In this document: positions 12,403 to 26,063 of the stretch, one piece after another | Layout of the letters: every line of letters starts with the position of its first letter | Position numbering within the stretch: the stretch's first letter is position 1 | Origin: Bugula neritina | Taxonomy: Eukaryota > Bryozoa > Gymnolaemata > Cheilostomatida > Bugulidae | Direction: 5' to 3' | Assembly (NCBI GenBank): GCA_964035545.1 | Contig: OZ037766.1 | Location: forward strand, 2,414,501 to 2,478,500 | Length of the DNA: 64,000 bases | Position numbers and translations under genes: made by a program | Notes under the pieces: generated by a model | Databases searched by the model: none | What the model was told of the DNA's origin: nothing | What the model saw: only the letters and a program-made list of their open reading frames with translations

Positions 12403-15400
12403 ATGGCTGAATCGGAAGATAATCAAATAGAATGTGGGTTCTGCCTTGGTAGATTAGAAGATCTGGAAGATCCAAGATCTCTACCTTGTGGACACATACA
12501 TTGTTTAACATGTCTCACAGAAAGCTTTGGCGTTAGTAAAATAGTCAGATGTCCTTTCTGCAAGTAAGTTCACGCAATTCTGTTTATAATAAATCATACT
12601 TTGTGTTGTCTAATAGAACTGGAAACACTTAACTTGCTGATGTTTTATACCACGTACAGAGAGGTTTATGATGTTGAGATAGACTCACTTCCTACCTCCA
12701 ACACAAGAGATGACTTGTCTCTATGCTGCAACACCTGCACTAGAAAAGGTGTAACCAATCAACAAGCTGTTGTGTTCTGTAAGACTTGTACTGCTAAGTT
12801 CTGTGCTAAACACAGAGAGGTGAGAATAAGTAATTCAACTACAAAGAAATTAGTGAGTTTATTTAAATATACTGTTTAATGACATGGTTGCTATGCAAAA
12901 TGCTAAATAGTATAAAAAAAATTAGAGACTTGACTTTTTCATTCAACTACTCAGTAAAATAACCTAAATCATTTTTTCCAAACTTTTTGATTTATTAGAA
13001 TAACTTTTCAATTTTTCAATAATTTATCATATGTTATGTAAGATAAATATGTTTTAAACAGGGCAAAGTACTTCAAGTATGATATTCTAATCTAAAATGA
13101 TTCTAATAAAATTATAATTAGTTGCATTTACCTTTAAATTCCTATAATGCTGAAGAGCATAACAGATTAACTGATGTTTAAACACATATTGTATTGGTAA
13201 AACACAGTCTCATGATGACCTCCACGGAGCCCACCCTACTATTACCATAACTGAGTACAGAGTAGAGGCTAAGAAACTAGAACAAAGGCTATGCTCAGAA
13301 CACAACTTAACCTACACCATGGGATGTGGAAGTTGCCATTCTATACTCTGTCATGCCTGCATTGAGAACTCCCCAAACTGTGATGATGGTAAATTTTTGA
13401 TATCTGCTTGTCCACATTAGGCTCTTTTTCTCATAGAACTTTTTTTTTCTTAGGGTTTGCTCTAAAATATATCAATAGGTAAATTCAACATTAATTGTAT
13501 AACGTATGAAAGTTTAAGAACAAAGAAATAGAATGAATAATCTATGCCTTGAAAATGTGGGTTCAATTCTCATCAACTTTTTTAATGGTTTCAGGGTTAG
13601 CATGTAATTATAAGCATCTAATATCTGTTAAAGCTTTTGACCACGTTGTGAATAAAGTAAAGGGGCAGAAGTTTAATACCTGATTGCATAACGATCAATC
13701 ATATTTTTCTATAATTGTACAAATTTGCAACAAAAATTTGAGTATAGAAGAACAATTATTGAGCTAATAGTTTTTGCTAATAATTCTCATGCTTTTCAAA
13801 ACAATAATTGCTTTATAAAAAAGTTTAATGCATCCATTTAATACAAAAAACCAATCATCCCCAGTCATGTCTTTATCTTGCCTATATAGATCAAGAAATT
13901 GAAATCTTTTACAAAATTGAAGCAATTAGGAGACATGTTTCTTGATTTATTGAACGTACACAATCTTGTATTGTAAAAATTATTGGTTTTTTTCATAAAA
14001 TTGTATTTTTTATACATATGCAGGTTCTCCACACAAACTGATGACTTTGAATAGTTTGATGGCAAAAGTGTCTGAAGAGATGAATGAGATGACATCAGAA
14101 ATACAGGAGAAAGAAGATCAGTTTTTAGGGTTAATGAAACACATGGCTGGAGTATTATGTGACTATGACAATGAGACCAGAGATATGATAGAGACACTCC
14201 ACAGAACACGTGATGAACAGGTTTATAAAATATTAAAAACAAAATTTAAAGGTCCCAAATTAAAAAAGTATATAATAAACCTAAATGAAAGTACAAACTT
14301 CACACTATTGAGAAGAGCCAAAAAAATTGGTTGAACATTATATCTAATAATTTTTAAACAAATTTTTATGCATTGATATTTTTTTTAAATTCTCCAACTG
14401 TGCATCTAGGATAATGAATGAGTTTAAAGGCATTTAAGTGCTTTTCTAGACTCTGGGTAATTTTTTTTAATAGATCCGGAGTATTAAACTAAAGTACGAT
14501 AAGTTAGAAAAAGAGTTGATGAAGTTGAGAAAAGACGTGAAGTTAGAACTGGAGAAATTTACTAAACAAAATGTTTCAGTGAAATTGTCTGATCTGAATA
14601 TACATAGACTACAAATTGAGGCTAGACACAAGCACAATCATCAGGTATAAAACCTAAAACGTATATTTGCATTCTTGGATATTATTTTTTTCAGGAATAA
14701 TACTTTTTGCAATCGTATACATGATCAGTGACACCTCCTACTATTAAACAGTGGTGTTGAATATAAATCTATTCTTTAGGTGGATGTTATAAGGAGACAT
14801 GAGAAGACAATACAGGAAATCAAAAACCTGACATCTACCGAATTCCCTACTTTGGAGATATCGAAGTCTAGCTTACAGGTCAAGGGTCAGTAATCTATTA
14901 TATAATATACAAATTTAGTTTCATTATTGTAGAATGGTTTAATTTGCCAAATGCATGGATATTATTCATTTGGCAAATTTAATGATTCTATCTAAATGTT
15001 TTAGATGACCAGAGGAAAATTGAATTGGAAATTGTCTCCACTTTGGGCAGCATAGTTGAGGCTAGACATGCGTTGGCTATTCCCAAGCAGTTAACATTTC
15101 TACATGCAGTTGATTCAGTCTTATGCACTTCAGTCTGCAGTTATCAGGGAAAAACTTATGTGGGACTTTATCAAAAGGTAGATGTAATAGAGGGAGATAA
15201 TCAGTCTAGAAAACAGTTTATGACGGCTACTGACTGGGTACACAGTGTAGCTGTTTACAAAGACAGACTGTATACTTTAGTATATGGTGACCCTTACACA
15301 GTCGCAGTACATGATCTGACAGGCAAACTCATCACCAGCTGGACTCATTCTGACATTACACAACTCTTCTGCTTCAACAAACTGACAATTGTTAATGATC

Positions 15401-16040
15401 AAATTGTTATACCAGACAGACAGAACAAGATGCTAATAGTCTACTCACTAACTGGAGAGGTACAAAAACGTATAGAATGTAATCTACTAAGGGCTAAGTC
15501 TGTATCACTCTGTGCTGCAAATAGCTATTCTGTTGTTGTATCTGATTTGGAATCTTCTAAAGTATTCAAGGTAAATCTTTCAAGTGAAGAAGTTGAATGG
15601 ATTTCTGAACATGTGACTAAACCACTAGGTGTGGCATATTACAGACAAAAGAAAGTGTTTGTAACTAACACAACTACTGCCTGCACTAAAGTCTGGATAC
15701 TGGATGGAAAGACAGGTATAGCAGCACTGTGCCAATTTTTTGCTTGTTTTTTGTTTTTAATATAATTGAATTATGTTTATTTAATTAAATTGCCATAAAA
15801 TTGAACAAAATTATTATTATAAATCCCAAAGTTTTGAATCAACAATTTTTAATTTATTGATTCAAAACTTAAATTATAAAATAAAAATGGAGTGACTTTG
15901 TACCAGGTGACCTGCTGACGGAGATCTCAGACGCTGCTGTAAGAAGTGAATCTTCTGTATATGATCTCCATGTGACAAGAAATACTCTGGTTGTACCCAG
16001 ATTTAGTGAGCAGAAAGTGCTATTTTATCAGATGGACTGA
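12403..16040 (+). CDS. TRIM-like E3 ubiquitin ligase (RING, 2 B-boxes, coiled coil)
   Basis: Eight coding exons with GT-AG junctions and consistent phase: 12403-12563, 12660-12819, 13208-13388, 14024-14220, 14474-14644, 14780-14885, 15005-15715, 15907-16040; 606 residues. A C3HC4 RING spans residues 11-53 (C11, C14, C29, H31, C34, C37, C50, C53). B-box 1 (C77, C80, C94, C97, C102, H105) and B-box 2 (C136, H139, C147, C150, C155, C158) follow. Exons 4-6 encode a Lys/Glu-rich coiled coil (about 168-325). Residues 326-606, mostly one 711-bp exon, read as repeated short beta strands like a six-bladed propeller (NHL-type fold), though no clear NHL signature is visible. TRIM proteins are RING E3 ligases in innate immunity and mRNA control; the substrate here is unknown. 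A polyadenylation signal lies at 16193. Confidence 0.85.
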
Positions 16041-18912
16041 CTAAAAATGTCATGACTCACACTGAATATACTATTACGCACAAGCACACAAACACATTTT
16101 AAATGTCTACACATATATACATATTATTATTTTCATATACTTATTTACATACATATATATATATTTATATAAATATAATGTTTGATAAAATAAATAAAAT
16201 GTTCACATAACAATATATGGCGCATGGAACTTAGGTTGCATAATGTTTTATCCCTCAAAGTGCAGTAGTACTATAATAGTATATTATGATGCATCAGCTC
16301 ATTAAAATTAGCACAAAGCAATAGTTTAATTAGAACTGGTTCTTTTGTTTCCACACATTTCACTTAAATGATGAAGGGTAGACAACTCCGAGCCAATAGT
16401 TCAGAAATCAAAAAGTATTTACTTGTGCCCAGTTGACAGAATAACCATAAGTAGATGTTCATTCCTGCTTTTGAATAATAAGGTTATTGCCCTTTAGTCC
16501 AAACTGGAATTAATTTGTACATAGTGTTTCTCCAGCCGAAATGTGTTTTGGTAATTTACTTGGGATAACAAATATAGATAGCTAAATTTACTAGCATAAG
16601 TTAGCTATATAACATACTAACTATAGCGTAGGTTCATTGGATAAACAGGGCAAAGGGACTTTAGCCAGCTTTATTAAATTGTTATAATCATTTTAAAGCT
16701 GAATTTGAAATTAAAGTACATTTCTATAGCTGTTCAAAAATTACTCTTGTGTGGAAAAAGTGAAAAAGCTCAGCCAATCAACACTCAACAACATAAATTC
16801 AAGTTTGCTCATAGCTTAACTACATAATTATTTTTAGTTTAGCCAATACTCAAACATACTACTAAAAGCATACTGCTGTTGTCAAAAATCAGATAGCTCT
16901 GAGCCTCTGATGTATAGCTCAATATAAGAAGCGATGAACACTAATAACTTTTAGTAGTATATGGTGAAAATAACCATGCAACTGGAATATACATATAATT
17001 AGTATGTGCATGTCATTAGTTACTTCATCACCATTTGCTATACTTATCACATGTACAATATGCTATATATATTATACCTAATGCAATTTTGGGACTTGTA
17101 AATGGTATTTCCTGTGTCAAAATTTCTTAGTAATCCTAAATTTGCACAACTACAATAGTTTTGCTCTTAAACCTAGCATTTTATAGCCTAAGGCTTCTTT
17201 AAAATGTATAACAGCTGTTTATAATTTTTTTTTATTTTGTCTTTACCTTCTCTACGTATAGCTATAGCTATAAATACCTATAAGCCACAAAAGGATCTAT
17301 AGGTGGTTATACCCGCAGTAAAGATATTGGAAAATTATTGCAGCTGTCTATATAAATAATTCTTCAGATTCTTTGAGAAAATATCTCTTTGGAGTGTCCA
17401 TTAATTGCAGATGGCAGTTAGAAAAATATTTTAGGTTTATTTGTAGCATTCCATATATAATTAAAACATGATGAAATAATAGACTAATTTTATTCCTAGA
17501 ATCTAAGTTGCGGACACAAAGTGCTAAGTGATTCCCTGTTTTGTGACTAATCAACAACTTATTATATACATTTATCAAATAACACCTGTCATCAGTTGTC
17601 ACTTTGGAAATTAATGGGAAGTTCTAGCTGAGGAAATCATAATAGAAAAGTGACATATTGAATCATTCTCATCAACAACTGGAAGTATTATGTAAGCAAA
17701 TAAAACATGTAATTGGAAATCTATAAGCTTTCACTCCAGTTTTGTAATCTAGTTATTTGTTTGCTGTTATACCGCCATATACCTTTGCTTGTCACAGAAA
17801 AAAAGCAGTAACTGATTGCTATGTAAAATTGAAAGCAATAGAATTAATTCAAAGATAAAAAAGCTGTTTCTGTATTTGACACGCAAGCGTTACATTTACC
17901 ATGCATAAACAAAACTAAAGTTTTGTAAAATCAATTTTTCTTAACGAATTTATTTTTTTCAGTTTACTAAACATTTTTAAATTGAGCAATACAGCTAAAT
18001 AAAATATAAAACTACGTTCTATTTTAATAATTCGCCAGAATATATACAAGTAATACTTTATTCTACAATAATGCTGTAAAGCATATTATTAGAATGTAGC
18101 TATAATCAGTTTTAGAGTGTCATGCTTTCTCATATTATAGTGTTGAGAATATTGTATCATTCCTTGTGCTTAGCAATCAAAATCTTTAATATAAAAGTTT
18201 CGGCGAAAAATTGGAATATTTTAAAAGCAAATTTTGCCATATAAAAGAGTGCCATTATTGAAATGCATCAATGATAATTATAGTTATAAAAACTATCTAT
18301 GAATGATTCACATATCTTATCAATTTTTGTCTTTTTATGAAATTGGAAGTTTTAAATAGGAAATGTGACATAAAACTGACATTATATTATTTCATCTGCT
18401 AAGCGGCAAATATTTTTATAGAGAATTGAAGCCTTGCCTCTAGGAAATAGGCAATTTTATTTTAATAGAATGTATTTCTTCTGTCAAAACAAAACAATCA
18501 GGCATATTATTTGTTTATATAACTGGAAATGTATAGTAAAATGGAGTTATTAAAGCCATTATACAATGACTTATCAAAAACAAAAAATATGTTTTATTGA
18601 TCTCTACACAACCCTACTGTCAACTAGAATGCAAAATTCTTAGGCTAGTCACCAAACACTATAAATGGCTTCAACAACTTTAATGCATTCATAGTTTTGT
18701 TTAATACTTTGTAAATTAAAATTCCTTAAAAATATTTGATTTACATATTTATGCAAGATTGGTATATTTATGGCAAATGTACAAACAATATATGTATAAG
18801 CTCTTAGTTAAAATGAGCTGTTGTCATTACACACCTTTTGGAATATATTAAATAATCAAAATATTGATTAATGTTGTAATACCATATAATTAGAAATAAA
18901 ATAGAGGAAATC
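16041..18912. other. 3' flank and intergenic region
   Basis: After the TRIM polyadenylation signal no further exon is supported. One short dispersed motif resembling AGGGCAGATAACTCC occurs near 16376 (AGGGTAGACAACTCC). Confidence 0.45.
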
Positions 18913-19044
18913 AATATGAAGGTCATCTGAGATATAATTTAGCTGATTAATGTATTTTCCTCATTTTATAAACTGTAACAATTAATGAGAAATTAATTAT
19001 AATTAAAACAGCTAAGTCATGATTATAAGGAATATGTCAAAAAG

Positions 19045-19052
19045 TATAAAAG
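19045..19052 (+). promoter_or_regulatory. TATA box of peptide gene 1
   Basis: TATAAAAG precedes, by about 30 bp, an untranslated first exon that ends at the donor AAAA|GTAAGA (exon end 19126). The box and the exon are conserved almost base for base before peptide genes 2 and 3. Confidence 0.8.
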
Positions 19053-19668
19053 AGAGAAAATCTGTTAGGATAAATCATTCACTTGTTGAACATCAGTTGT
19101 ACAGTGTGATCTACCTGAACTCAAAAGTAAGATTTTTTAGTTATTTTTTATTTTAAAATATTTAAAATATTTACTATATGAGTGTATTTTAGTATAGCCT
19201 TTCTTATAATAAAAATATACTTTAATGTATTTTTTTATTTTATTGAACAACGAGGTTGAAAAATTACACATAATTTAAGAGAGCTAATTCTACTTTTGCA
19301 ATTTTACCAGTGTTTGTTACTAAAACTGCACTTTTTAATGTTTTGAAATTTTCAAATGTTATAAAACATCAACTAATCTTAAAAGAAAATTAATTGTTTA
19401 AAATTTTCAAACATGTTTCATTTGCTCTCATTAAACAAAAACTATAAAACTCTTATAAAAAAGCAACAAAAAGGTTTTTTATTTTTTGTCGACTCAAATT
19501 CTTATTCTAATTTTGTTGAAAGATTTCTTAAAATTTAAGATGAAATGCTTGGTATAGCTTTTAGACTATGTTTTGAGACAAACAATAAGTTGTTGGTGGT
19601 GATTTAACTTTCAAGTGTTTGAAACTTGATAATTGACTAATTTATTTTTGCAGACTTTAAACTCAAAC

Positions 19669-19872
19669 ATGAAGGTCATTGCAATCCTATTGGCTGTCTG
19701 CCTAGCACTTACCTCTGCTACTTACTACAACAACTATCTTTATGGAGGATACGGACTATCTAACTACAAGTACTACAACCGAGGTCTATACAACAATTAC
19801 AGAGGTTTCAACTTTGGAAAGGGCTATAACCTATACCCATCCAAACTCTCCTCTTACTATGAAAGATACTAG
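19669..19872 (+). CDS. Tyr/Gly/Asn-rich secreted peptide, copy 1 (67 aa)
   Basis: The coding region is one exon. The transcript model is an untranslated exon ending 19126, exon 2 at 19654-19885 carrying the whole frame, a 3'-UTR exon from 20205, and AATAAA at 20334. Start is the ATG 15 bases after the CAG acceptor. Residues 1-17 form a signal peptide (MKVIAILLAV...). The mature part is about 30% Tyr, with Gly, Asn, Arg and Lys and no Cys, and has a YGGYG core and repeated YNRGL-type units. This copy has one YNRGL unit where copies 2 and 3 have two, and ends SSYYERY instead of SSYYGRY. Similar compositions occur in invertebrate antimicrobial YGG peptides and in adhesive or shell-matrix proteins; the function is not known. 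Confidence 0.85.
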   Translation: MKVIAILLAVCLALTSATYYNNYLYGGYGLSNYKYYNRGLYNNYRGFNFGKGYNLYPSKLSSYYERY

Positions 19873-21393
19873 ATGGTAACACCTGGTAAGTGCAACTAGC
19901 TAACTTCTATAAATTGTGGAGGGTACAGTAGCTGTCGAGGAGCTTCAATTGCAGATTTTTATATAGTTGATCTTGTATAGCTCCTATATATTAGTAATTA
20001 AACAATAAAATTATAATATGACTAAAAAATTTTATTGATTTTTTCACACGATTTCTGCAAATATTGATTTTATATTGCATTGTTAATGTCCTAAATATAT
20101 AGAATATATATTTTATTAAACTTATAGATACATTACTATCTTGCAAAAATAACTCTACACTTGAGACTCTTAATTTATATAACATGTATATGTTTATGTT
20201 GTAGAAAACTAAAAAGATGAATTCTCGACCGACTCAACTGCCTGACCTGTCCCACTAAAAACATTTGTTTGTTAAACTTTTTTTATGTCTCAGTATCTTT
20301 TTGTCTTTATTTGTTATATTTATAACTGTTGAAAATAAAATTTGTTTTGTTCACAAATAAACATAAGATCAAATCACATGTTTTTATTGTCTTTACAGTC
20401 ACCAGACGGGATATTGCATCATAATGTAAAGTTTAGCATGTAGTTGCAATCTCTTCAATTTATAAATAAATTTATTAAGAGTTGTGATATCTTGCTCATT
20501 CAGCTGAATGAGACAACTCCCACAAACAATGAATTACATCATAAATTATGATGCGTGATGAAAAGTGCACACTTCTCAAATTTCACTATAATAGTTGCTA
20601 TATGTTACAAATGAAACAAGCAAAATTTATTTAATGTTATAGCTATTATTATTGATGTTATTGAATCATACATAGGCTATATTTGAAAAGGAAGTATTAT
20701 TTCTATTGTACATATAAAGAGTGGCTGTATAATAGTAATACTGTAATATTAACAATAACAAGCAAATAGTAACTTAATTTATAAGTGTCTCATTTTTTAT
20801 CTAAAAACCATGTTACTTGTGACTATATAAGTTATTATTTTAACTGTGCTTGAAGAAAGCATATCACGTTTTTCTACGAGAAAAAGAAGTTAGATTTCTT
20901 TTATAACTAATAGGAGAAAATGAGTAAACAGCAGTATTTCATAGTTAAAAGCAATAGTCTTTATATTTAAAAATTTGCTTAGTCTTAGCAACCATCTGGG
21001 CTCTTCTGAGAAGCTAGATTTACAACTAATCTATATAAATTATGTTTTATTTTATTTTTGCGAAATATTTGAAAACCAGAATGTTTTAAATGCAAACATT
21101 TCAATATAAAGTAATTTTATTTGTAGCAGTTTGGGTCTGTTAAAAACCCAAAAGCATATGTTATAAAAGTTTAAAACTTATATGTATGGGCTCATGAGTA
21201 TAGTTACAGTATTTATTCTTAGCAAATAACGCAGAATGTAATACCTCGATGTACTAAATCCAAAAAAATGATATATGGTTAAAATACTAATTGCTACCAT
21301 ATAGTTACCAGCGTCATTTTTATAAGGACAGTCAATATTTCAGAGACCCATGCATTAATTGATCCGAAGGTTCATTGGTCCAAAGATACTTGA

Positions 21394-21676
<283 letters not shown>

Positions 21677-21912
21677 AAGTCATTTTAATCCAGAATACAT
21701 ATTTACATATATAACTCTAATTAACGATATCTTTGATTATTTAATGATAAACCAGCACACAAAACTATCGGGCATTGCTGGAGTTTAAGTTGTTTACTAC
21801 TGAATAACCAGGTCATATTGGTTTGTAGTTTGGGAGAATATTTTTCTCTATTAAGCTAAATAAGAAAACTAAAACTGGTGTCTGTATTTCAGTAAAAGCA
21901 ATGATGTTTAAT

Positions 21913-22311
21913 CACATTACTGAAACAAGTTGTTATTCAAATTACATATAATGTTATGACAATATAATATATTGTCATAATATTATATAAGTTATAGAAA
22001 TATAATATATAGCTTTTAAAATAGCTGAGGTTATTCCGCAGCTTTTCATAATTAAACTCTATATATACTATAAATAAGAGTTTCTAATGAAAGGTTATTT
22101 TACCAACATATAATTGCATGCATAAATGCTGGGCTTGCTACAATTTAGATTTTATTATACAAGGAGAAAAACGCCAAATTAATATTTTTGAGCATTGATA
22201 AAAAATAAAAGGATCGCAAATAAAAATAAAGCACTAGCAAAACCTTTGTGCTACTTTTTTGACCAAATATAATACAATGAGCATATAGGCCTACAAGATA
22301 AATGACAACAG
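21913..22311. other. Spacer of inverted repeat A
   Basis: About 400 bp of AT-rich single-copy-looking DNA between the two arms, including a short palindromic TGACAATATAATATATTGTCA stretch around 21957. No gene is seen. Confidence 0.6.
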
Positions 22312-22539
22312 TATTACATCATTGCTTTTACTGAAATACAGACACCGGTTTTAGTTTTCTTATTTAGCCTAATAGAGAAAAATATTCTCCCAAACTACAA
22401 ACCAATATGACCTGGTTATCCAGTAGTAAACAACTTAAACTCTAGCAATGCACTGTGTACTGGTTTATCATTAAATAATTAAAGATGTCGCTAATTAGAG
22501 TTGTATATGTAAATATGTATTTTGGATTAAAATGACTTG

Positions 22540-22540
<1 letters not shown>

Positions 22541-22580
<40 letters not shown>

Positions 22581-22603
22581 TGTGCGTGTGTGCGTGTGTG
22601 TGT
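22541..22603. repeat. Interrupted (GT)n microsatellite
   Basis: The counterpart of the AC tract in the opposite arm. It is only about 63 bp long and interrupted by several GC steps (TGTGCGCGTG, TGCGTG), whereas the other arm carries a pure 280-bp tract. Confidence 0.95.
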
Positions 22604-24174
22604 ATGGACGCAAGTATCTTTGGACCAATGGACCGTCGGATCAATTAATGGGCCTCTGAAATATTGACTGCCCCTATAAAAATGACGATGTTAACTATAT
22701 GGTAGCAATTACTATTTCAACCATATCACATTTATTTTGATTCAGTACATCGAGGTGTTACATTCTGTGTTATTTGTTGAGAATAAATACTGCAACTATA
22801 TACTCATGAGCCCATACGTATAAGTTTTAAACTGTTAAAACATATGATTTTGGGTTTTTAACAGACCAAAACTGCTACAAATAAAATTACTTCATAAATT
22901 GAAATGCTTGCATGCATTTAAAACATTCTGGTTTTCAAATATTTTGTAAAAAATATAATAAAGCAGAATTTCTATAGATAGGTTGTAAATATTATGGTCT
23001 ACCAGAAGATCTGGCCAACCAGAAAAGCTCAAATGGTTGCTAAGACTAAGCAAATTTTCAAATAAAGACTATTGCTTTCAACTATAAATAGGCTAATTAC
23101 TCAAGTACTCCTATTATAAGTTATAAAAGAAACCTAACTTCTTTTTCTCTTAGAAAAACTTGATATGCTTTCTTCAAGCACAGTTAAAATAATAACTTAT
23201 ATAGTCACAAGTAACATGGTTTTTAGATAAAAAATGAGACACTTATAAATTAAGTTACTATATTTTGCTTTTTATTGTTAATATTACAGTATTACTATTA
23301 TGCAGCCACTCTTTATAGGTACAATAGAAATAATACTTCCTTTTCAAATATAGCCTATGTATGATTCAATAACATCAATAATAATAACTATAACATTAAA
23401 TAAATTTTGCTTGCTTCACTTGTGACATATATAGTAACTATTATAGTGAAATTTTAGAAGTGTGCACTTTTCATCACGCATCATAATTTATGATGTAATT
23501 CATTGTTTTGGAGTGAACGTGGGAGTTGTCTCATTCAGCTGAATGAGCAAGATATCACAACTCTTAATAAATTTATTTATAAATTGAAGAGATTGCAACT
23601 ACATGCTAAACTTTACATTATGATGCAATATCCCGTCTGGTGACTGTAAAGACAATAAAAACATGTGATTTGATCTTATGTTTATTTGTGAACAAAGCAA
23701 ATTTTATTTTCAACAGTTATAAATATAACAAATAAAGACAAAAAAATACTGAGACATACAAAAAGTTTAACAAACAAATGTTTTTAGTGGGGCAGGTCAG
23801 GCAGTTGAGTTGGTCCAGAATTCATCTTTTTAGTTTTCTACAACATAAACATACGTATGTTATATAAATTAAGAGTCTCAAGGGTAGAGTTGTTCTTGCA
23901 ATATATAGTAATGTATCTATAAGTTTAATAAAATATATTCTATATATTTAAGACATTAACAACGCAATATAATTTTGATATTTGCAATAATCGTGTGAAA
24001 AAATATCAATAAATTTTTTTAGTCATATTATAATTTTATTATTTACTTACTAATATAGGAGCTATACAAGATCAAATATATAAAATCTGCAATTGAAGCC
24101 CTTCGAGAGCTCCTGTACCTTCCACAATTTATTGAAGTTAGCTAGTTGCACTTACCATGCAGGTGTGTTACCAT

Positions 24175-24393
24175 TTAGTATCTTCCATAGTAAGAGGAGA
24201 ATTTGGATGGGTATAAGTTATAGCCCTTGCCAAAGTTGTATCCTCTGTAATTGTTGTATAGACCTCGGTTGTATATACCTCGGTTGTAGTACTTGTAGTT
24301 AGATAGTCCGTATCCTCCATAGAGATAGTTGTTGTAGTAAGTAGCAGAGGTAAGTGCTAGGCAGACAGCCAATAGGATTGCAATGACCTTCAT
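24175..24393 (-). CDS. Tyr/Gly/Asn-rich secreted peptide, copy 2 (72 aa)
   Basis: Minus-strand paralogue of the peptide at 19669. The untranslated first exon ends at 24923, the coding exon runs 24408-24156, and the start ATG is at 24393-24391. The signal peptide is identical to copy 1. The mature peptide contains YNRGI plus YNRGL (two units) and ends SSYYGRY. An upstream in-frame ATG is not available in the spliced model, because the acceptor (TTTGCAG, exon start 24408) leaves only 15 bases before this ATG. The first intron is closely similar to that of copy 1, so these two share a more recent duplication or gene conversion than either does with copy 3. Confidence 0.85.
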   Translation of the reverse strand: MKVIAILLAVCLALTSATYYNNYLYGGYGLSNYKYYNRGIYNRGLYNNYRGYNFGKGYNLYPSKFSSYYGRY

Positions 24394-24920
24394 GTTTATG
24401 TTTAAAGTCTGCAAAAAAATTAGTCATTTATAAAGTTTCAAGCATTTGAAAGTTAAATCACAACCCACAACTTATTGTTTGTCTAAAAGCTACACCAAGC
24501 AATTTATTTTAATTTTTAAAAAATATTTTATTAAAATTGGAATAATAATTTGAGTCGACGCAAGCAATAAAAAACTTTTTCGTTGCTTTTCTATAAGAGT
24601 TTTATAGCTTTTGTTTAATGAAAGCAAATAAAACAAGTTTGAAAATGTTAAACAATTAATTTTCTTTTAAGATTAGTTGATGTTTTATAACATTTGAAAA
24701 TTTCAAAACATTAAAAAGTGCAGTTTTAGTAACAAGCACTGGTAAAATTGCAAAAGTGGAATTAGCCCTCTTAAATTATGTGTAATTTTTCAACCTCTTT
24801 GTTCAATAAAATAAAAAAATACATTAAAGTATATTTTTATTATAAGAAAGGCTATACTAAAATACACTCATATAGTAAATATTTTAAATATTTTAAAATA
24901 AAAAATAACTAAAAAATCTT

Positions 24921-25728
24921 ACTTTTAAGTTCAGGTAGATCAGACTGTACAACTGATGTTCAACAAGTGAATGATTTATTCTAACAGGTTTTCTCTCTTT
25001 TATACTTTTGAGTTATTCCCTGCCATGAATTGGCTGTTTGATTATACAGTTATTTTCTTATTATTTGTTATAGTTTTTTAAGTAAGGAAAACACATCAAT
25101 TAGCCATAAATTATATCTCAGATGACCATCATGTATAAAATTCACTTCCTAAATCCTATTTCACATAAATAAGTTACAAAACTATTCATTATTTTTCTTT
25201 TTCCTCAAATTGCGATCAAATTGCATGACTGCCTCAATATTCTATATTATTCATTTCAACACTCTTCATTACTTTATGGAAATAGAAATATTCTATTTGC
25301 ATAATAATTGTTTCTATCTCATGGCTGGTTCTTGCCACATAAGTTATTAAATTATATTAAAATACACACAAAAAGCACAATTTTAAAAATAGTAACAACT
25401 GTTAAATAGCTAATACGCATATTACGCTATATATGCCATAAGTTAATGCGCAGCTATAGGAATAAACCCAGGAAATTATCATAGAATATGAATGTTCTCC
25501 AACAACACTGTGTGATAAATTCAAATTCAACTGAGAACTAAACTTTGCTGACCAATTACCCAGCAGTGAGCCAAAAGTCAATATAGATGTTTTATTAGCG
25601 TCAAAGGAAAAAGGAAAATGTTTCCATGACTATAAAAGGGTATAATATAATCCTTAATATTGATACTTGAATTATCAGAGATGTTGTCGTAAGGTAAATA
25701 TATCAAAACACAGAATCAAAACATCGAA
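24921..25728 (-). repeat. Inverted repeat B, left arm (promoter side of gene 2)
   Basis: The promoter, first exon and about 0.6 kb upstream of gene 2 match, in reverse complement, 26064-26873 upstream of gene 3. Genes 2 and 3 are therefore divergently transcribed from an inverted duplicated promoter region. The spacer is about 335 bp. Confidence 0.85.
24997..25004 (-). promoter_or_regulatory. TATA box of peptide gene 2
   Basis: TATAAAAG on the minus strand, in the same context (AGTATAAAAGAGAG) as the boxes of genes 1 and 3. Confidence 0.8.
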
Positions 25729-26063
25729 CAGTGCCCAGCGCATGGTTGCTTTTATAGGAAATATTTTATAGCTTTTGGTTCAATTATATTGCTTTGTAAA
25801 TTAAAGCAGAACTACATGGAAGAAACCTAAAGATTCAATTTAGTTTTATATTTAAAATTAGCATATATTTAAAATAGAAATGTGAAATAAATATCATATT
25901 ATGTATGGTTTTACCAAAAACTGTTTATCATTACACACGTCATTCATATATATATAATGACCATCTTATAACTGTGAAAAGTGAAAAAACTAAACATCTA
26001 TTTAAAATGCATTTGAGGGAATAAAGCCTTATAACTATACTAAGGGTTGTTGCATGCTTCAAA

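Larger units (their letters stand above)
22312..25137 (-). repeat. Inverted repeat A, right arm (contains peptide gene 2)
   Basis: Reverse-complement counterpart of 18913-21912 with scattered substitutions and small indels. Its outer part (from about 24921) is also shared with peptide gene 3, so this unit takes part in two inverted repeats. Confidence 0.85.

Noticed and set aside
13865-14242. Minus-strand frame of 125 codons
   Set aside because: Antisense to coiled-coil exon 4 of the TRIM-like gene and its preceding intron; no domain is recognisable.
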